Source of the DNA: Thauera chlorobenzoica
GTDB taxonomy: Bacteria; Pseudomonadota; Gammaproteobacteria; Burkholderiales; Rhodocyclaceae
DNA length: 64,000 nt
Assembly (NCBI RefSeq): GCF_001922305.1
Contig: NZ_CP018839.1
Span: 1,240,001 to 1,304,000 of the forward strand
Direction: 5' to 3'
The notes under the pieces are model-generated. The model was not told the DNA's origin. It saw nothing but the letters and a program-made list of their open reading frames with translations, and did not search any database. Positions 15,665-24,984 of this stretch are shown piece after piece. Within the stretch, counting starts at the first letter, position 1, and every line of letters starts with the position of its first letter. A program made the translations under genes and the position numbers.

Positions 15665-16756
15665 TCAGTTCTTTTCGACGAAACCGGTGATCTCGAGGCC
15701 GAAGCCGGTCATGCTCGGAATCTTCAGCGGGTTGGCGAGCAGGCGCATCTTGCCGACGTTGAGCGCGCGCAGGATCTGGGCGCCGACGCCGAACAGGCGC
15801 GCGTCCCAGCGCGGGATCGGGCGTTCGCGGTTGTCGTCGAGGCCGGCGAGCAGCTCGCGGCCCGACATCGGGCGATAGAGGAGCACGATCACGCCGGTTT
15901 CCGCGGCGGCGAGGGCGGCGAGCGCCTGGTTGACGGGAAAGCTGTGCTTGCCGCTGCCGGAGTCGAGGAAGTCGAGCACCGAGATCGGCTCGTGGACCCG
16001 CACCAGGGTTTCGCGCTCGGGAGTGATGTCGCCGCGCGACAGGGCGAAATGCACGTCGCCCGAGGTTTTTTCCTCGAAGGCGGTGAGGCGGAAGTGGCCG
16101 TGGGCGGTGCCGACTTCCTTCTCCATCACCTTTTCCACCAGGTGCTCGGTGGCGGCGCGGTATTCGATCAGGTCGCGGATGGCGCCGATCTTGAGGCCGT
16201 GCTCCTTGCCGAACTCGACGAGGTCGGGCAGGCGGGCCATGGTGCCGTCGTCCTTGAGGATCTCGCAGATCACCGAGGCCGGTTCCAGCCCGGCGAGCTG
16301 GGCGAGGTCGCAGCCGGCTTCGGTGTGGCCGGCGCGGATCAGCACGCCGCCCTTCTGTGCGGTGAGCGGGAAGATGTGGCCGGGCATCACGATGTCGTCG
16401 GCCTTGGCGTGGCGGGCGACGGCGACCTGCACGGTGCGCGCGCGGTCGTGCGCCGAGATGCCGGTGGTGACGCCGGTGGCGGCCTCGATCGAGACCGTGA
16501 ACGCGGTGCCGTGCGGGGTGCGGTTGTCGCGCACCATCTGCTGCAGGCCGAGCTGGCGGCAGCGCTCGTCGGTGAGCGTCAGGCAGATCAGGCCGCGGCC
16601 GTATCTGGCCATGAAGTTGATCGCTTCCGGGGTGACGAATTCGGCCGCCATGACGAGGTCGCCCTCGTTCTCGCGGTCTTCCTCGTCGACCAGGATGACC
16701 ATTTTCCCGGCCTTGATGTCGGCGATGATGTCGGTGATCGGCGCGAGTGCGCTCAT
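15665..16756 (-). CDS. ribBA: 3,4-dihydroxy-2-butanone-4-phosphate synthase with a degenerate GTP cyclohydrolase II-like domain
   Basis: 363-residue riboflavin-pathway protein. The N-terminal RibB domain (about 1-205) is intact: [40 protein letters not shown] and [13 protein letters not shown]. It converts ribulose 5-phosphate to dihydroxybutanone phosphate. The C-terminal domain aligns with GTP cyclohydrolase II in layout (HVRVHEP-like [12 protein letters not shown], then [14 protein letters not shown] and [12 protein letters not shown]) but lacks the zinc-binding cysteine cluster and the SLRCDCG-like active-site segment. GTP cyclohydrolase II activity is therefore unlikely and a separate RibA is expected elsewhere. 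ATG at 16756 chosen by homology; neighbours are ribE upstream and ribH downstream. Confidence 0.9.
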   Translation of the reverse strand: MSALAPITDIIADIKAGKMVILVDEEDRENEGDLVMAAEFVTPEAINFMARYGRGLICLTLTDERCRQLGLQQMVRDNRTPHGTAFTVSIEAATGVTTGISAHDRARTVQVAVARHAKADDIVMPGHIFPLTAQKGGVLIRAGHTEAGCDLAQLAGLEPASVICEILKDDGTMARLPDLVEFGKEHGLKIGAIRDLIEYRAATEHLVEKVMEKEVGTAHGHFRLTAFEEKTSGDVHFALSRGDITPERETLVRVHEPISVLDFLDSGSGKHSFPVNQALAALAAAETGVIVLLYRPMSGRELLAGLDDNRERPIPRWDARLFGVGAQILRALNVGKMRLLANPLKIPSMTGFGLEITGFVEKN

Positions 16757-16801
16757 GCTGTTTCCTTTGTGGGCGTTGCGGCGGCGCTTGGCGGGCGGCA
16801 T

Positions 16802-17416
16802 TCAGGCTGCGGAGCCGTTTTCCTCGCTGCGCCAGGCGAGCATGCGCTCGACGTAGCGGGCGATGAGGTCGATTTCGAGATTGACCCGGCTGCCGGTGGC
16901 CAGATGCTTGAGGTTGGTGACCGCGACCGTGTGCGGGATCAGGTTGATCGAGAAGTCGCGCCCTTCGACGCGATTGACGGTGAGACTGACGCCGTTGACG
17001 GTGATCGAGCCCTTCTTCGCGATGTAGCCGGCGATCGCCGCCGGGGCGCGGATCACGAGCTCGTGGCTCTCGCCCACCGGTTCGAACTTGAGCACTTCGC
17101 CGACCCCGTCGACGTGGCCGGTGACCAGGTGCCCGCCGAGGCGATCGGCCAGGCTCAGCGCCTTTTCCAGGTTGACTTCGGCGCCGGCGACATCGAGGCC
17201 GACGGTGCAGTCGAGGGTCTCGCGCGAGACGTCGAACTTCACCTTTGCGCCGTCGCGCGCGATCACGGTGAGGCACACGCCGCTGTTGGCAATGCTGTCG
17301 CCGACGATGACGTCGGCCAGATCGAGGCCGCAGGTGTCGACGGTCAGGCGCACGCCTTCGGCGAGCGGCTCGATGTGTTCGATGCGGCCGACCGCCGCGA
17401 TGATGCCGGAAAACAT
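16802..17416 (-). CDS. ribE: Riboflavin synthase (alpha chain)
   Basis: 204-residue enzyme that dismutates two 6,7-dimethyl-8-ribityllumazine molecules to riboflavin. It has the expected two tandem lumazine-binding repeats: the first begins [12 protein letters not shown] and contains [13 protein letters not shown]; the second contains [12 protein letters not shown] and [15 protein letters not shown]. It is first in the rib cluster (ribE-ribBA-ribH-nusB). The symbol ribE follows common database use; the same protein is ribC in E. coli. No FMN riboswitch is visible in the 55-bp gap before it. Confidence 0.96.
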   Translation of the reverse strand: MFSGIIAAVGRIEHIEPLAEGVRLTVDTCGLDLADVIVGDSIANSGVCLTVIARDGAKVKFDVSRETLDCTVGLDVAGAEVNLEKALSLADRLGGHLVTGHVDGVGEVLKFEPVGESHELVIRAPAAIAGYIAKKGSITVNGVSLTVNRVEGRDFSINLIPHTVAVTNLKHLATGSRVNLEIDLIARYVERMLAWRSEENGSAA

Positions 17417-17471
17417 GGGAAGGGACTGAACCGAAAGGGAGAAAGCGGGGATTGTAGGGGAAAACGGCGCG

Positions 17472-19330
17472 CTACAGGGCGCGCTCCAGCACGGTGGCGA
17501 AGGGCCCGGCCTTCATGAAGCCGACCACGCGCAGGCCCTGGCGCTCCTGGCCGCGGGCGTCGAAGAAGAGGATTCCGGGCGGGCCGAACAGGCCGAAGCG
17601 CTTGAGCAGGGCCTTGTGCTCGTCGTTGTTGGTGGTGACGTCGGCCTTCAGCAGCAGCATCCGGCTCATGTGCGCGGCAACCTGCGGATCGCTGAAGGTG
17701 AAGCGTTCCATCTCCTTGCACGACACGCACCAGTCGGCATAGAAATCGAGCATCACCGGGCGGTCGGTGGCGGCCAGGCGGGCGTCGAGCTCGGCGATCG
17801 AACCGATTTTTTCGAACTGCGGCAGGGGCGCCGCGACGGCGGCCTGGGTGCGCAGCACGGCGAGCGGCTGGAGCGGGTCGCGCGAGCCGGCGAGCGCCCC
17901 CACCAGCACCGCCGCGCCGGCGATTGCCAGCGCCACCCCTACCCCCTTGGCGAAGCGCATCCAGCCTTTGGCATGGGTAGGCAGGGGGTCGAGCGCATGC
18001 AGGAAGATGCCGGAAAACAGCAGCAGCGCGGCCCATCCCAGCATCACCGCGAGCGCCGGGATCACCGGGCTCAGCATCCACAGCGCCACCGCCAGCAGGA
18101 GCACGCCGAAGGTCTTCTTCACCCCTTCCATCCACGGCCCCACTTTGGGCAGCAGCGAGCGCGACGCCACGCCTACCGCGAGCAGCGGCGCGCCCATCCC
18201 CAGGCCCATCGCGAACAGCGCCCAGCCGCCGAGCACGGCGTCGCCGGTCCGGGCGATGTAGAGCAGGGCGCCGGCCAGCGGCGCGGCCACGCAGGGGCCG
18301 ACGATCAGCGCCGAGAGCACGCCCATCGCGGTCACCCCGCCCAGGCTGCCGCCCTTGCTGTGGCTGGCGCTGTCGGCGAGCCGGCTTTGCAGCGCGGAGG
18401 GCAGCTGCAGCTCGTAGAAGCCGAACATCGACAGCGACAGCAGCACGAACACCAGGGCGAAGGCGGTCAGCACCCATACGTTCTGCAGCGCCGCGGTCAG
18501 CATCGTGCCGGTGACGCCGGCGGCGACGCCGGCCAGGGCGTAGGTGGCCGCCATCCCCAGGACGTAGGCCAGCGACAGCGCGAAGGCGCGCATGTGCGAG
18601 ACCTTGTGTCCCTGGCCGACGATGATCCCGGACAGGATCGGAATCATCGGGAAGGTGCACGGCGTGAACGCCAGCAGCAGGCCGAAGCCGAAGAAGCTGG
18701 CGAGGATCAGCGGCACGCTGGCGCCGGCGAGGAGGCGGGCGACGTCGCCGCTTTCATCGCCGGAGACCGCGTCCGGCGGCGTCGCGCTGGCGTCGGGGAG
18801 GGCCGCCAGGGTGGCGGCCGGGGCTGTCGCGGCGGTGTCGCTGCCGAGCAGTTTGCCGAGGACGCCGCTTGCGGCCGGTTTCGGGGGGCGGCGAGGTCGA
18901 TTGCCGCGCTCTGCGTGGTGGGTGGGTAGCAGATGCCGCCGTCCCAGCAGCCCTGGCTGGTGGCGATCAGCTCGAAGCGGGTGAGGCCCGCTGGCGCCTG
19001 CACCGGCAGCAGGATGCGCAACTCGCCGCGGTGGGTTTCGACTTCGCCGAAGAACTCGTCCCGGTGGCGTTCGCCGGCGGGTTTCTCGGGCGTGCCGAAG
19101 ACGACCGTGGCGGGTTCGGCCTCGAAGCGGAACTTGTCGCCGTAAAGGTAGTAGTCCTTGGTCACCTCGAACACGACTTCCACCGTCTGCGCATCGAGCG
19201 CCTGCGCGCGCAGCGCGAAAGCCTTTTCGGGTGCGATCGGGTTGGCGTGCGCGGCGGAGGCGAACAGGCTCGCGAGCATGGCAAGCAGCCACAGGGTGCG
19301 ATGCAGGAGGAGGTGGGGCATGAACGTCAT
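17472..19330 (-). pseudogene. dsbD: Thiol:disulfide interchange protein DsbD, interrupted by a one-base frameshift
   Basis: DsbD carries electrons from cytoplasmic thioredoxin across the inner membrane to periplasmic isomerases and cytochrome c maturation. All three parts are recognisable. The signal peptide and N-terminal domain, with CWDGGICYPPTT, start at 19330 (ATGA overlap with cutA). The eight-helix membrane domain has TPCTFPMIPI and GPCVAAPLAG. The C-terminal thioredoxin domain has WCVSCKEM. All six functional cysteines are kept, but the N-terminal domain and the membrane domain lie in different frames. The switch maps to a run of six Gs on the plus strand (18883-18888, six Cs in the gene); one extra base there restores a 619-residue protein. 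This may be a sequencing error, a phase-variable tract or a real mutation; the intact codons on both sides argue against old decay. Confidence 0.85.
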
Positions 19331-19701
19331 TCGGCTGAAGGGTCGGATCGGGCTGGAGGCGGCAGGGGCGGTGCGGCGTTCGTGCGCACCCAGTCGAGGT
19401 AGGCGGGCAGGCCCCGCTCCACAGGGACCGCCACGATTTCGGGAAGTTCGTAGGGGTGGCGGGTGCGGATCTCCGCCTCGAGGGCGGCGTAGGCGGCGCG
19501 GGTGGTCTTGATCAGCAGCGGCACTTCGGCAGCGGTTTCCAGCCTGCCCTGCCAGCGGTACACCGAGGTGCAGGGGGCGAGCACATTCACGCACGCCGCC
19601 AGCCCGCCCTCGACCAGCGCCGCCGCCAGCGCCTGCGCCGAGGCCGGGTCGGGGAGGGTGGTGAGGACAATCAGGGGGGCGGTGGCGGTCGGTTCGGTCA
19701 T
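19327..19701 (-). CDS. cutA: Divalent-cation tolerance protein CutA
   Basis: 124-residue trimeric protein of the CutA1 family, linked genetically to copper tolerance and often next to dsbD. Core motifs are [38 protein letters not shown] and [27 protein letters not shown], split here as separate short segments of the ferredoxin-like fold. A short proline-rich C-terminal tail is extra. It overlaps dsbD by 4 bp. Confidence 0.93.
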   Translation of the reverse strand: MTEPTATAPLIVLTTLPDPASAQALAAALVEGGLAACVNVLAPCTSVYRWQGRLETAAEVPLLIKTTRAAYAALEAEIRTRHPYELPEIVAVPVERGLPAYLDWVRTNAAPPLPPPARSDPSAE

Positions 19702-19879
19702 TGTCGGGGCCGGTCGACGGCCTGGAGCGTTGCGGCGGCAGCCGCGATGGCCGTGTCGCTGGGGATGGAGGTGCGGGCAGGGTGCCCGGAATGCGCCTCA
19801 TGTTAACATCGCGCTTCAGCCGATGCCTTTTCCCGCATCAAGTCTTTCCCGGCCCGCGATCCGCACCACGAGTCCCGCC

Positions 19880-20932
19880 ATGACCTTCATCGCCCAGTAC
19901 ATCGACAAGCATCTTGCCGCCGTGGCCGCGCTGCGCGCCGTCGCGCCGGCGGTGGCCGCCGCCGCGCAGTGCATCAGCGCGGCGATCAACCGCGGCAACA
20001 AGCTTCTGCTGTGCGGTAACGGTGGCAGCGCGGCCGACGCGCAGCACATCGCCGCCGAGCTGGTCGGGCGCTTCGTCGCCGAGCGCCGCGGACTGCCGGG
20101 GATCGCGCTGAGCACCGACACCTCGATCCTCACCGCGGTCGGCAACGACTATGGCTTCGACAGCGTCTTCGCCCGCCAGGTCGAGGCCCTCGCCCAGCCC
20201 GGCGACGTGCTGGTGGGAATCTCCACCAGCGGCAACAGCGGCAACGTCATCGCCGCGGTCGGCGCCGCCCGCCAGCGCGGCTGCGCAGTGATCGGACTGC
20301 TCGGCCGCGACGGCGGCAAGCTGCGCGATCTGGTGGACGTGGCGGTGACCATCGGTGTCGCCGAAACCGCGCACATCCAGGAATGCCACATCATGGTCGG
20401 CCACATCTGGTGCGCGCAGATCGATGCGGACCTGGCCGAATCGATCCCGGCGCGCGGCGACAGCCGCAGCGGCGTGCTCGACGAAGCCGAGGCCATCGCC
20501 GCGGTGCGCGCCGCGCGCCAGGCCGGTGAGCGGGTGGTGATGACCAACGGCTGCTTCGACATCCTCCACCCCGGCCATATCGAATACCTGGAGCAGGCGC
20601 GCGCGCTCGGCGACCGCCTCGTCGTCGCGGTCAACGACGACGATTCGGTGCGCCGCCTGAAGGGCGCGCGCCGGCCGGTCAATGCACTGGACCACCGCCT
20701 GCGCATGCTTGCCGCGCTCGGCTGCGTGGACTGGGTCGTGCCCTTTGCCGAAGACACGCCCGAGCGCCTGATCTGCGCGGTGCTGCCCGACGTGCTGGTC
20801 AAGGGCGGCGACTACACCCCCGAGCAGATCGCCGGTGGCGACTGCGTGCGCCGGGCCGGCGGTGCAGTCAAAGTGCTCGGCTTCGTCGAAGGGCACTCGA
20901 CCAGCGGGCTGATCGAGAAGATCCGCCGCTGA
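19880..20932 (+). CDS. Fused sedoheptulose-7-phosphate isomerase (GmhA) and heptose-1-phosphate adenylyltransferase (HldE C-domain)
   Basis: 350-residue two-domain enzyme of ADP-heptose synthesis. Residues 1-192 form a SIS-domain isomerase with [31 protein letters not shown] and [14 protein letters not shown], as in GmhA. Residues 205-350 are a cytidylyltransferase-like domain with [16 protein letters not shown] (HxGH at 230-233), [11 protein letters not shown] and [13 protein letters not shown], as in the adenylyltransferase half of HldE. It would thus catalyse the first and a late step of the pathway; the kinase step is the separate gene at 53651-54619. The usual arrangement is a kinase-adenylyltransferase fusion (HldE) with GmhA alone. 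A continuous frame with no internal start between the domains supports a real fusion. The ATG at 19880 is chosen by GmhA homology; TAACAT at 19804-19809 could be a -10 element. Confidence 0.88.
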   Translation: MTFIAQYIDKHLAAVAALRAVAPAVAAAAQCISAAINRGNKLLLCGNGGSAADAQHIAAELVGRFVAERRGLPGIALSTDTSILTAVGNDYGFDSVFARQVEALAQPGDVLVGISTSGNSGNVIAAVGAARQRGCAVIGLLGRDGGKLRDLVDVAVTIGVAETAHIQECHIMVGHIWCAQIDADLAESIPARGDSRSGVLDEAEAIAAVRAARQAGERVVMTNGCFDILHPGHIEYLEQARALGDRLVVAVNDDDSVRRLKGARRPVNALDHRLRMLAALGCVDWVVPFAEDTPERLICAVLPDVLVKGGDYTPEQIAGGDCVRRAGGAVKVLGFVEGHSTSGLIEKIRR

Positions 20933-20938
20933 GTTGCA

Positions 20939-20958
20939 GGCGCGGTCGCGGCCGCGCC
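20939..20958. terminator. GC-rich hairpin between convergent genes
   Basis: GGCGCGG (20939-20945) pairs with CCGCGCC (20952-20958) around a 6-nt loop, between the ends of the gmhA-hldC fusion and the wbpM-like gene. No T tract follows, so it is at most a weak or Rho-assisted terminator. Confidence 0.35.
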
Positions 20959-22886
20959 TATGACACGCCGTCGGAGGGAAGCGGTGCCGTTGCGGCGAGC
21001 ACGGCGGGAGCGGTGGCCGGTAGCGCAATCGCCCTGTCGGCCGCCGCTGCCCGATGCGGCGCCGGGCGGTATTCTGGCACCCAGCGCTGCAGCCCGGTGC
21101 GCACCTCCTCGTCGCTCACCGGGCCCGGCTGCGACAGCCAGTCGCCCAGTTCCTCCAGGAACGCCCCATTCACGGCTCGCGAGCGCGCGATGCGCAGCTT
21201 GGGGTGGGGCGTTTCGCGGGTCTTCTCGGCGTCGGCGAGCAGCTCTTCGTACAGTTTCTCGCCCGGGCGCAGGCCGGTGAATTCGATGCGGATCTCGCTT
21301 TCGCTGTAGCCCGACAGCCGGATCATGTTGCGCGCGAGGTCGACGATCCTCACCGGCGCGCCCATGTCGAGGACGAAGATCTCGCCGCCCTGGCCCATCG
21401 CCGCGGCCTGCAGCACCAGCTGCGCGGCCTCGGGGATGGACATGAAGTAGCGGTTGATTTCCGGGTGGGTCACCGTCACCGGGCCGCCGCGGGCGATCTG
21501 CTCGGCGAACTTGGGAATCACGCTGCCGGTGCTGCCGAGCACGTTGCCGAAGCGCACCATCTCGAACTGGGTGGTGCTGCCGCTGGCCCGGCTCAGCGCT
21601 TCGCACACCATCTCGGCCAGGCGCTTGGTCGCGCCCATCACGTTGGTGGGGTTGACCGCCTTGTCGGTGGAAATCAGCACGAAGCGCTCGGCGCCGCGGC
21701 GCTGCGCCTGCATTGCCACCTGCAGGGTGCCGAGCACGTTGTTGCGCGCCGCCTGCCAGGCGTTGCCCACTTCCATCAGCGGCACGTGCTTGTAGGCGGC
21801 GGCGTGGAACACCAGTTGCGGCTTCCAGGCGGCGAAGATCTCGTCCACCCGGGCGGCGTCCTTGACGTCGCCGGCGAGCGCCACCACGTCCACGTCGGGG
21901 CGGTGTTCGCGGAACCACTGCTCGATGCCGTACAGCGCGAATTCGCTCGCTTCCATCAGCACCAGCCGCGCCGGGGCGAAGCGGGCGAGCTGGCGGCAGA
22001 GTTCGCTGCCGATCGAGCCGCCGGCGCCGGTGACCAGCGCGGTCTTGCCGGCGATCATCGCCTGCACGTGCGCGGAATCGATGTGCACCGGCTCGCGGCC
22101 GAGGAGGTCCTCGATGTCGACCGGGCGCATCGCGTTGATGGCGACGTGGCCGTTCATCAGGTCGTCCAGGCCGGGCACGGTGAACACGTGGGCGCCGGCG
22201 TGCACCGCGATGTCGGTCGCGCGTTTCAGTGCGGCTCCGGCCGCCGAGGGCATGGCCAGGATCACGTGGCCCACCTTGTAGTCCTGCAGGACCCGCGGCA
22301 ACTGTTCGATCGAGCCGACCACCGGCTGGCCGTAAAGCTCCCGTCCCCACTTCGAGCGGTCGTCGTCCACCAGGGCGACCACCCGCCAGTCCGGGCTGCG
22401 CGTCAGCTCGCGCACCAGCATCGCGCCTCCGGTGCCGGCGCCGACCACCACCACCGGCTTGCCGGCGCCGATCAGGCCACCGTACAGGCGATGCTCCTTC
22501 CACATCCGCCACGCCGCCCGGCCGCCGCCCATCACCATCAGCAGCAGCATCGGATAGAGCACGATCATCGTGCGCGGCAGGGCCGGGGGGCCGCGGTCGA
22601 CGGCGATCACGACCGCCATCGCCACGGCGGAGACGCCGACCGCCTTCAGGACCCGGCGCAGGTCGGGCAGGCTGGCGAACACCCACATCCCGCGATACAG
22701 CCCGGCCCAGCGGCAGGCGATGGCGTGGACGAGCAGCAGCACCGCTCCGGCGGCGAGCAGCTTGTCGGCGTAGTGTGCGGGGAGGTCGAAGTTGAAGCGC
22801 AGCGCCACGCCCCCCACCCACGCCACGAGCATGGCCAGGAGGTCAAAGAGAAAAACGATGGCAGAGCGCGTAGTGGTCTTGAACAT
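20958..22886 (-). CDS. WbpM/CapD-type nucleotide-sugar 4,6-dehydratase, membrane-anchored
   Basis: 642-residue polysaccharide-biosynthesis enzyme of the WbpM/FlaA1-long family, typically a UDP-GlcNAc 4,6-dehydratase that starts synthesis of deoxyamino sugars for O-antigen. Four hydrophobic segments fill the first 150 residues. A first Rossmann region follows (VVVGAGTGGAMLVREL), then the catalytic domain with VTGAGGSIGSELCRQL, HAAAYKHVPLME, STDKAVNPTNVMGATKR and the C-terminal GLRPGEKLYEELL. Start ATG 22886 matches the hydrophobic N-terminus. It is the most downstream gene of a minus-strand set with the WbpL-like transferase and the epimerase. Confidence 0.9.
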   Translation of the reverse strand: MFKTTTRSAIVFLFDLLAMLVAWVGGVALRFNFDLPAHYADKLLAAGAVLLLVHAIACRWAGLYRGMWVFASLPDLRRVLKAVGVSAVAMAVVIAVDRGPPALPRTMIVLYPMLLLMVMGGGRAAWRMWKEHRLYGGLIGAGKPVVVVGAGTGGAMLVRELTRSPDWRVVALVDDDRSKWGRELYGQPVVGSIEQLPRVLQDYKVGHVILAMPSAAGAALKRATDIAVHAGAHVFTVPGLDDLMNGHVAINAMRPVDIEDLLGREPVHIDSAHVQAMIAGKTALVTGAGGSIGSELCRQLARFAPARLVLMEASEFALYGIEQWFREHRPDVDVVALAGDVKDAARVDEIFAAWKPQLVFHAAAYKHVPLMEVGNAWQAARNNVLGTLQVAMQAQRRGAERFVLISTDKAVNPTNVMGATKRLAEMVCEALSRASGSTTQFEMVRFGNVLGSTGSVIPKFAEQIARGGPVTVTHPEINRYFMSIPEAAQLVLQAAAMGQGGEIFVLDMGAPVRIVDLARNMIRLSGYSESEIRIEFTGLRPGEKLYEELLADAEKTRETPHPKLRIARSRAVNGAFLEELGDWLSQPGPVSDEEVRTGLQRWVPEYRPAPHRAAAADRAIALPATAPAVLAATAPLPSDGVS

Positions 22887-22997
22887 GGGGTTGCGTTGAA
22901 CCGGCGGTTTCGGCCGGCTGACAGGCGGTCGCGATTCTAACCGCTTGTCCGGGCAGGGATGCTGCAGCGTATCGATTTGTGCCACTTCTTCACAAAT

Positions 22998-24023
22998 TCA
23001 TCCCGCTTCGGCGGCGCCGGCCCGAAAGCGAAAAGCCAGCAGCAACAGCGGAGCATAGGCGATCGGTACGCCCGCGATGGCCGCCATCTTCCCCGTCCCC
23101 ACCCACAGCGCGAGCGGCAGCAGCCACAGCAGGTTGATCGCCGCCACCGCCAGCGTCACCGGCCGATGGCCGCCGAAGTGCCGGGCCGCGTGCTGATAGG
23201 CATGGCTGCGGTGAGCCTGGTAGAGTTTTTCGCCCCGCAGCAGGCGGCGCAGCAGGGTCATGGTCGCGTCGGTCACGAATACCCCGAGCAGGATCACCCA
23301 GGCCCAGAACAGCTGCGGCGACACCCAGCCGGCCTGCAGCGACAGCACTCCCAGGGTGATGCCGAGGAAGCCGCTGCCCGCATCGCCCATGAAAATCTTC
23401 GCCGGCGGGAAATTCCAGCACAGGAAGCCCGCGACTGCGGCGGCCAGCACCAGCGGCAGGAGCGACAGCGCCGGATGTCCGGACAGCAGGTAGAGTGCGG
23501 CGCCGCCGAGACAGGCGCAGACCGCTTCGACGCCGGCGATGCCGTCGATGCCGTCCATGAAGTTGTACAGGTTGAGCATCCAGACCAGGTACAGCGCGCC
23601 GAAAACGGCACCGACCCAGCCCGGCATCTGCAGGGCGGTGAAGAACGGCACGGGGGGCAGGCCGCCGAGCCAGGCCAGCGCCCAGACGGCGGCGCTGAAA
23701 TGGGCCAGCAGCCGCCAGCGTGCCGCGATGTGCCCGTGGTCGTCGGCGAATCCGACCACCGCCACCGCCCCCCCCGCACCGAGCAGGGCCCACAGCTGCG
23801 CCGGCGCGATCACTTCCGCGGCCCACAGCGCGGGCAGCGCGAGCGCGGTGCCGAGCACGATCGCGACGCCGCCGCCGCGCGGCGTCGGCAGGGCGTGCGA
23901 ACTGCGCGCGTTGGGCACGTCGATGATGCCGCGCGCCAGCGCATAGCGGCGCAGCAGGCCGGTCAGGGCGGCGGAAAGGGTGCCGACGGCGAAGATCAGG
24001 CCGAGTTGCGCAAGCACGCCCAT
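22998..24023 (-). CDS. WecA/WbpL-type undecaprenyl-phosphate sugar-1-phosphate transferase
   Basis: 341-residue polytopic membrane enzyme of the MraY/WecA superfamily. It moves a sugar-1-phosphate from a UDP-sugar onto undecaprenyl phosphate, the first membrane step of O-antigen synthesis. Family motifs are PTPRGGGVAIV, VGFADDHGHI (aspartates), NLYNFMDGIDGIAG, FMGDAGSGFLG and HRSHAYQHAA. About ten membrane segments are evident. It directly abuts the epimerase gene and lies 111 bp before the wbpM-like gene, the same neighbourhood as wbpL-wbpM in Pseudomonas. Confidence 0.9.
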   Translation of the reverse strand: MGVLAQLGLIFAVGTLSAALTGLLRRYALARGIIDVPNARSSHALPTPRGGGVAIVLGTALALPALWAAEVIAPAQLWALLGAGGAVAVVGFADDHGHIAARWRLLAHFSAAVWALAWLGGLPPVPFFTALQMPGWVGAVFGALYLVWMLNLYNFMDGIDGIAGVEAVCACLGGAALYLLSGHPALSLLPLVLAAAVAGFLCWNFPPAKIFMGDAGSGFLGITLGVLSLQAGWVSPQLFWAWVILLGVFVTDATMTLLRRLLRGEKLYQAHRSHAYQHAARHFGGHRPVTLAVAAINLLWLLPLALWVGTGKMAAIAGVPIAYAPLLLLAFRFRAGAAEAG

Positions 24024-24971
24024 TCATCCTCCTCCGGCGCCGGCGGCCATACGCCGCAGGCCTTCATCGACGCCGATGGGTGGCGTCCAGCCGAGCGCTG
24101 CGCAGGTCGGCGCGATGTCCACCTGCAGGTTGCCGCACAGGCGCCGGACCATCGCCTGCCGTCCGCTCAGCGCCCCGCCCAGCGTCAGCAGCCACGGCGG
24201 TACCGGCAGCAGCCGGGCCGGCACGGCCATCGCCGCGGCCAGGCGCAGCAGCAGCGCGGTCGTGGACAGGTCCTCGCCGTCGGAAACCATGAAGGTCCGG
24301 TTTGCTGCGGCGGGGTGGTCGATGCAGGTCGTGATCAGGTCCACCAGGTTGTCCACCCCCACCAGCGAGCGCCGGTTGTGCCGGATGGCGCCGAGCGGCA
24401 GGGGCAGGCCGCGCGCGAGCCAGTGCATCAGGGTCTGCAGGTTGGCCCTGACGCCGGGGCCGTGGACCAGCGGCGGACGGATGACGGTGACGTCCATGCC
24501 GGTGCGGGCGGACAGGGCGAGCAGGCCCTGTTCGGCCTCGTGCTTGGAGAGAGCGTAGGGGTCGCCGGGCGCGGGGCGGTCGTGCGCGCAAAAGGGGCGG
24601 CCCGGCGGCGAGCATTCGCCATTGACCTTGACCGAGCTGATGAAGATGAAGCGCCGCACGCCCGCGCGGGCCGCCTGCCGGGCCAGTTGCAGGGTGCCGT
24701 CGACGTTGACGCGGCGGAATTCGGCGAGCGGATCGGCGGCGCCGTCGTTCATGACGTGGACGCGGGCCGCGGCATGGACGACCACCTCGCGCCCGCCAAG
24801 CAGTTCGCGCCAGTCGGCGTCGGGACCGAGGGCGGGGCCGGGCTGCAGCCCGCTGCCCGGCGGCGGCCGGCGGGCGGTGCCCACCGCGTGCCGGCCCTCC
24901 GCCTGCAGCCGGCGCAGGAGGGGGCGCCCGATGAAGCCGCTCGCGCCGGTGACCAGAAGTGAGGTGCTCAT
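24024..24971 (-). CDS. NAD-dependent epimerase/dehydratase (UDP-sugar 4-epimerase or reductase)
   Basis: 315-residue extended SDR protein. It has GASGFIGRPLL as nucleotide-binding motif, VVHAAARVHVM, ISSVKVNGE and the catalytic YALSKHEAE (YxxxK). Such proteins next to WbpL-like transferases usually make the nucleotide sugar used by the transferase, for example UDP-4-keto sugar reduction to a QuiNAc/FucNAc type product. The exact substrate is not readable. It abuts the transferase gene and lies 13 bp from the acyltransferase gene. Confidence 0.82.
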   Translation of the reverse strand: MSTSLLVTGASGFIGRPLLRRLQAEGRHAVGTARRPPPGSGLQPGPALGPDADWRELLGGREVVVHAAARVHVMNDGAADPLAEFRRVNVDGTLQLARQAARAGVRRFIFISSVKVNGECSPPGRPFCAHDRPAPGDPYALSKHEAEQGLLALSARTGMDVTVIRPPLVHGPGVRANLQTLMHWLARGLPLPLGAIRHNRRSLVGVDNLVDLITTCIDHPAAANRTFMVSDGEDLSTTALLLRLAAAMAVPARLLPVPPWLLTLGGALSGRQAMVRRLCGNLQVDIAPTCAALGWTPPIGVDEGLRRMAAGAGGG

Positions 24972-24984
24972 CGATCTGCGGGCT

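Noticed and set aside
17417..17471. FMN riboswitch before ribE
   Set aside because: Only 55 bp lie between ribE and dsbD and none of the FMN aptamer signatures is present.
18883..18888. Programmed ribosomal frameshift in dsbD
   Set aside because: No slippery heptamer with downstream pseudoknot or stop-codon context is evident and DsbD is not known for recoding; error or mutation is simpler.
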